A stretch of DNA of 64,000 bases, from assembly GCA_900143615.1 (NCBI GenBank), contig FREU01000006.1:302888-366887 (forward strand). The letters are read 5' to 3'. The notes under the pieces are model-generated. The model was not told where the DNA came from. It did not search any database and worked only from the letters and a program-made list of their open reading frames with translations. Positions 63,967 to 64,000 of this stretch are shown here, one piece after another (within the stretch, counting starts at the first letter, position 1; each line of letters starts with the position of its first letter). Both the position numbers and the translations under genes were made by a program. Origin of the DNA: Rhodobacteraceae bacterium Alg231-30 (GTDB taxonomy: Bacteria > Pseudomonadota > Alphaproteobacteria > Rhodobacterales > Rhodobacteraceae).

Positions 63967-64000
63967 TTACGCCAACAGCGCTTGCGCGGCTGCTGGCGGC
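63967..64000 (-). CDS. Possible C-terminal end of an upstream gene, cut by the window edge
   Basis: On the minus strand the last bases can be read as PPAAAQALLA followed by TAA (63967-63969), 10 bp before the GH43 ATG. That spacing suits an operon partner, but ten codons do not allow identification, and another frame is possible. Confidence 0.3.
   Translation of the reverse strand, partial: PPAAAQALLA

Overview
The window reads as chromosomal DNA of a marine Roseobacter-group alphaproteobacterium (Rhodobacteraceae). Pointers are the moderate GC content, the abundance of TRAP and tripartite-tricarboxylate transporters, the pcm-tolC-DUF2497 gene order, a DUF6280 protein, and the mix of phosphonate-type oxygenases with uronate catabolism. 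This assignment is inferred from gene content only.

Left part (1-20 kb): mostly core genes. These are a type III PLP decarboxylase with an adjacent Lrp-type regulator, a LysR regulator divergent from a PhyH dioxygenase/HD-oxygenase pair (candidate oxidative phosphonate catabolism), valS, a DUF1992 protein, a crotonase, two PLP aminotransferases, an MsbA-like exporter, a TIGR04283-type glycosyltransferase, ygfZ, efp, a PopZ-like acidic polar-organiser candidate, tolC and a pcm-like methyltransferase.

20-26.9 kb: accessory DNA beside tRNA-Cys(GCA). It holds two truncated tyrosine integrases, a deleted IS3-family element and a 1647-residue RTX/cadherin-repeat adhesin with a perfect 745-bp internal duplication.

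26.9-38 kb: uronate catabolism. Uronate dehydrogenase (udh), galactarolactone isomerase (gli), galactarolactone cycloisomerase (gci) and keto-deoxy-glucarate dehydratase (kdgD) give 2-oxoglutarate semialdehyde. The semialdehyde dehydrogenase needed to finish the route lies at 44.7-46.2 kb. A second branch (SDR, KdgK, RraA-like protein) sits with a TRAP transporter (dctPQM). Two FadR-type GntR regulators and repeated operator-like motifs tie the transcription units together.

38.5-42.7 kb: the most novel region. A perfect FNR/Dnr-type box precedes a PCuAC copper chaperone, a NapC/NirT-type tetraheme cytochrome, a two-heme cytochrome fused to Lcl (DUF1566) domains with a CX3CH heme site, and a secreted beta-propeller. 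It looks like an anaerobically induced periplasmic electron-transfer system without a recognisable terminal reductase.

42.9-56 kb: an apparent operon of tctCBA, an SDR lacking YxxxK, a ThDP enzyme, a NIPSNAP protein, a GST, 2-oxoglutarate semialdehyde dehydrogenase and an aldo/keto reductase, with a divergent LysR. Next comes a decayed NitT/TauT-type ABC transporter carrying a deletion that joins the substrate-binding and ATPase genes.

56-64 kb: a GntR regulator with a palindromic operator and an FAH-family hydrolase, a TPP riboswitch driving thiM-thiE-thiD, and a sugar cluster (Gfo/Idh/MocA, TIM-barrel isomerase, GH43). The GH43 gene carries a single amber codon. All functional calls come from reading the translated sequence; no database search was run.
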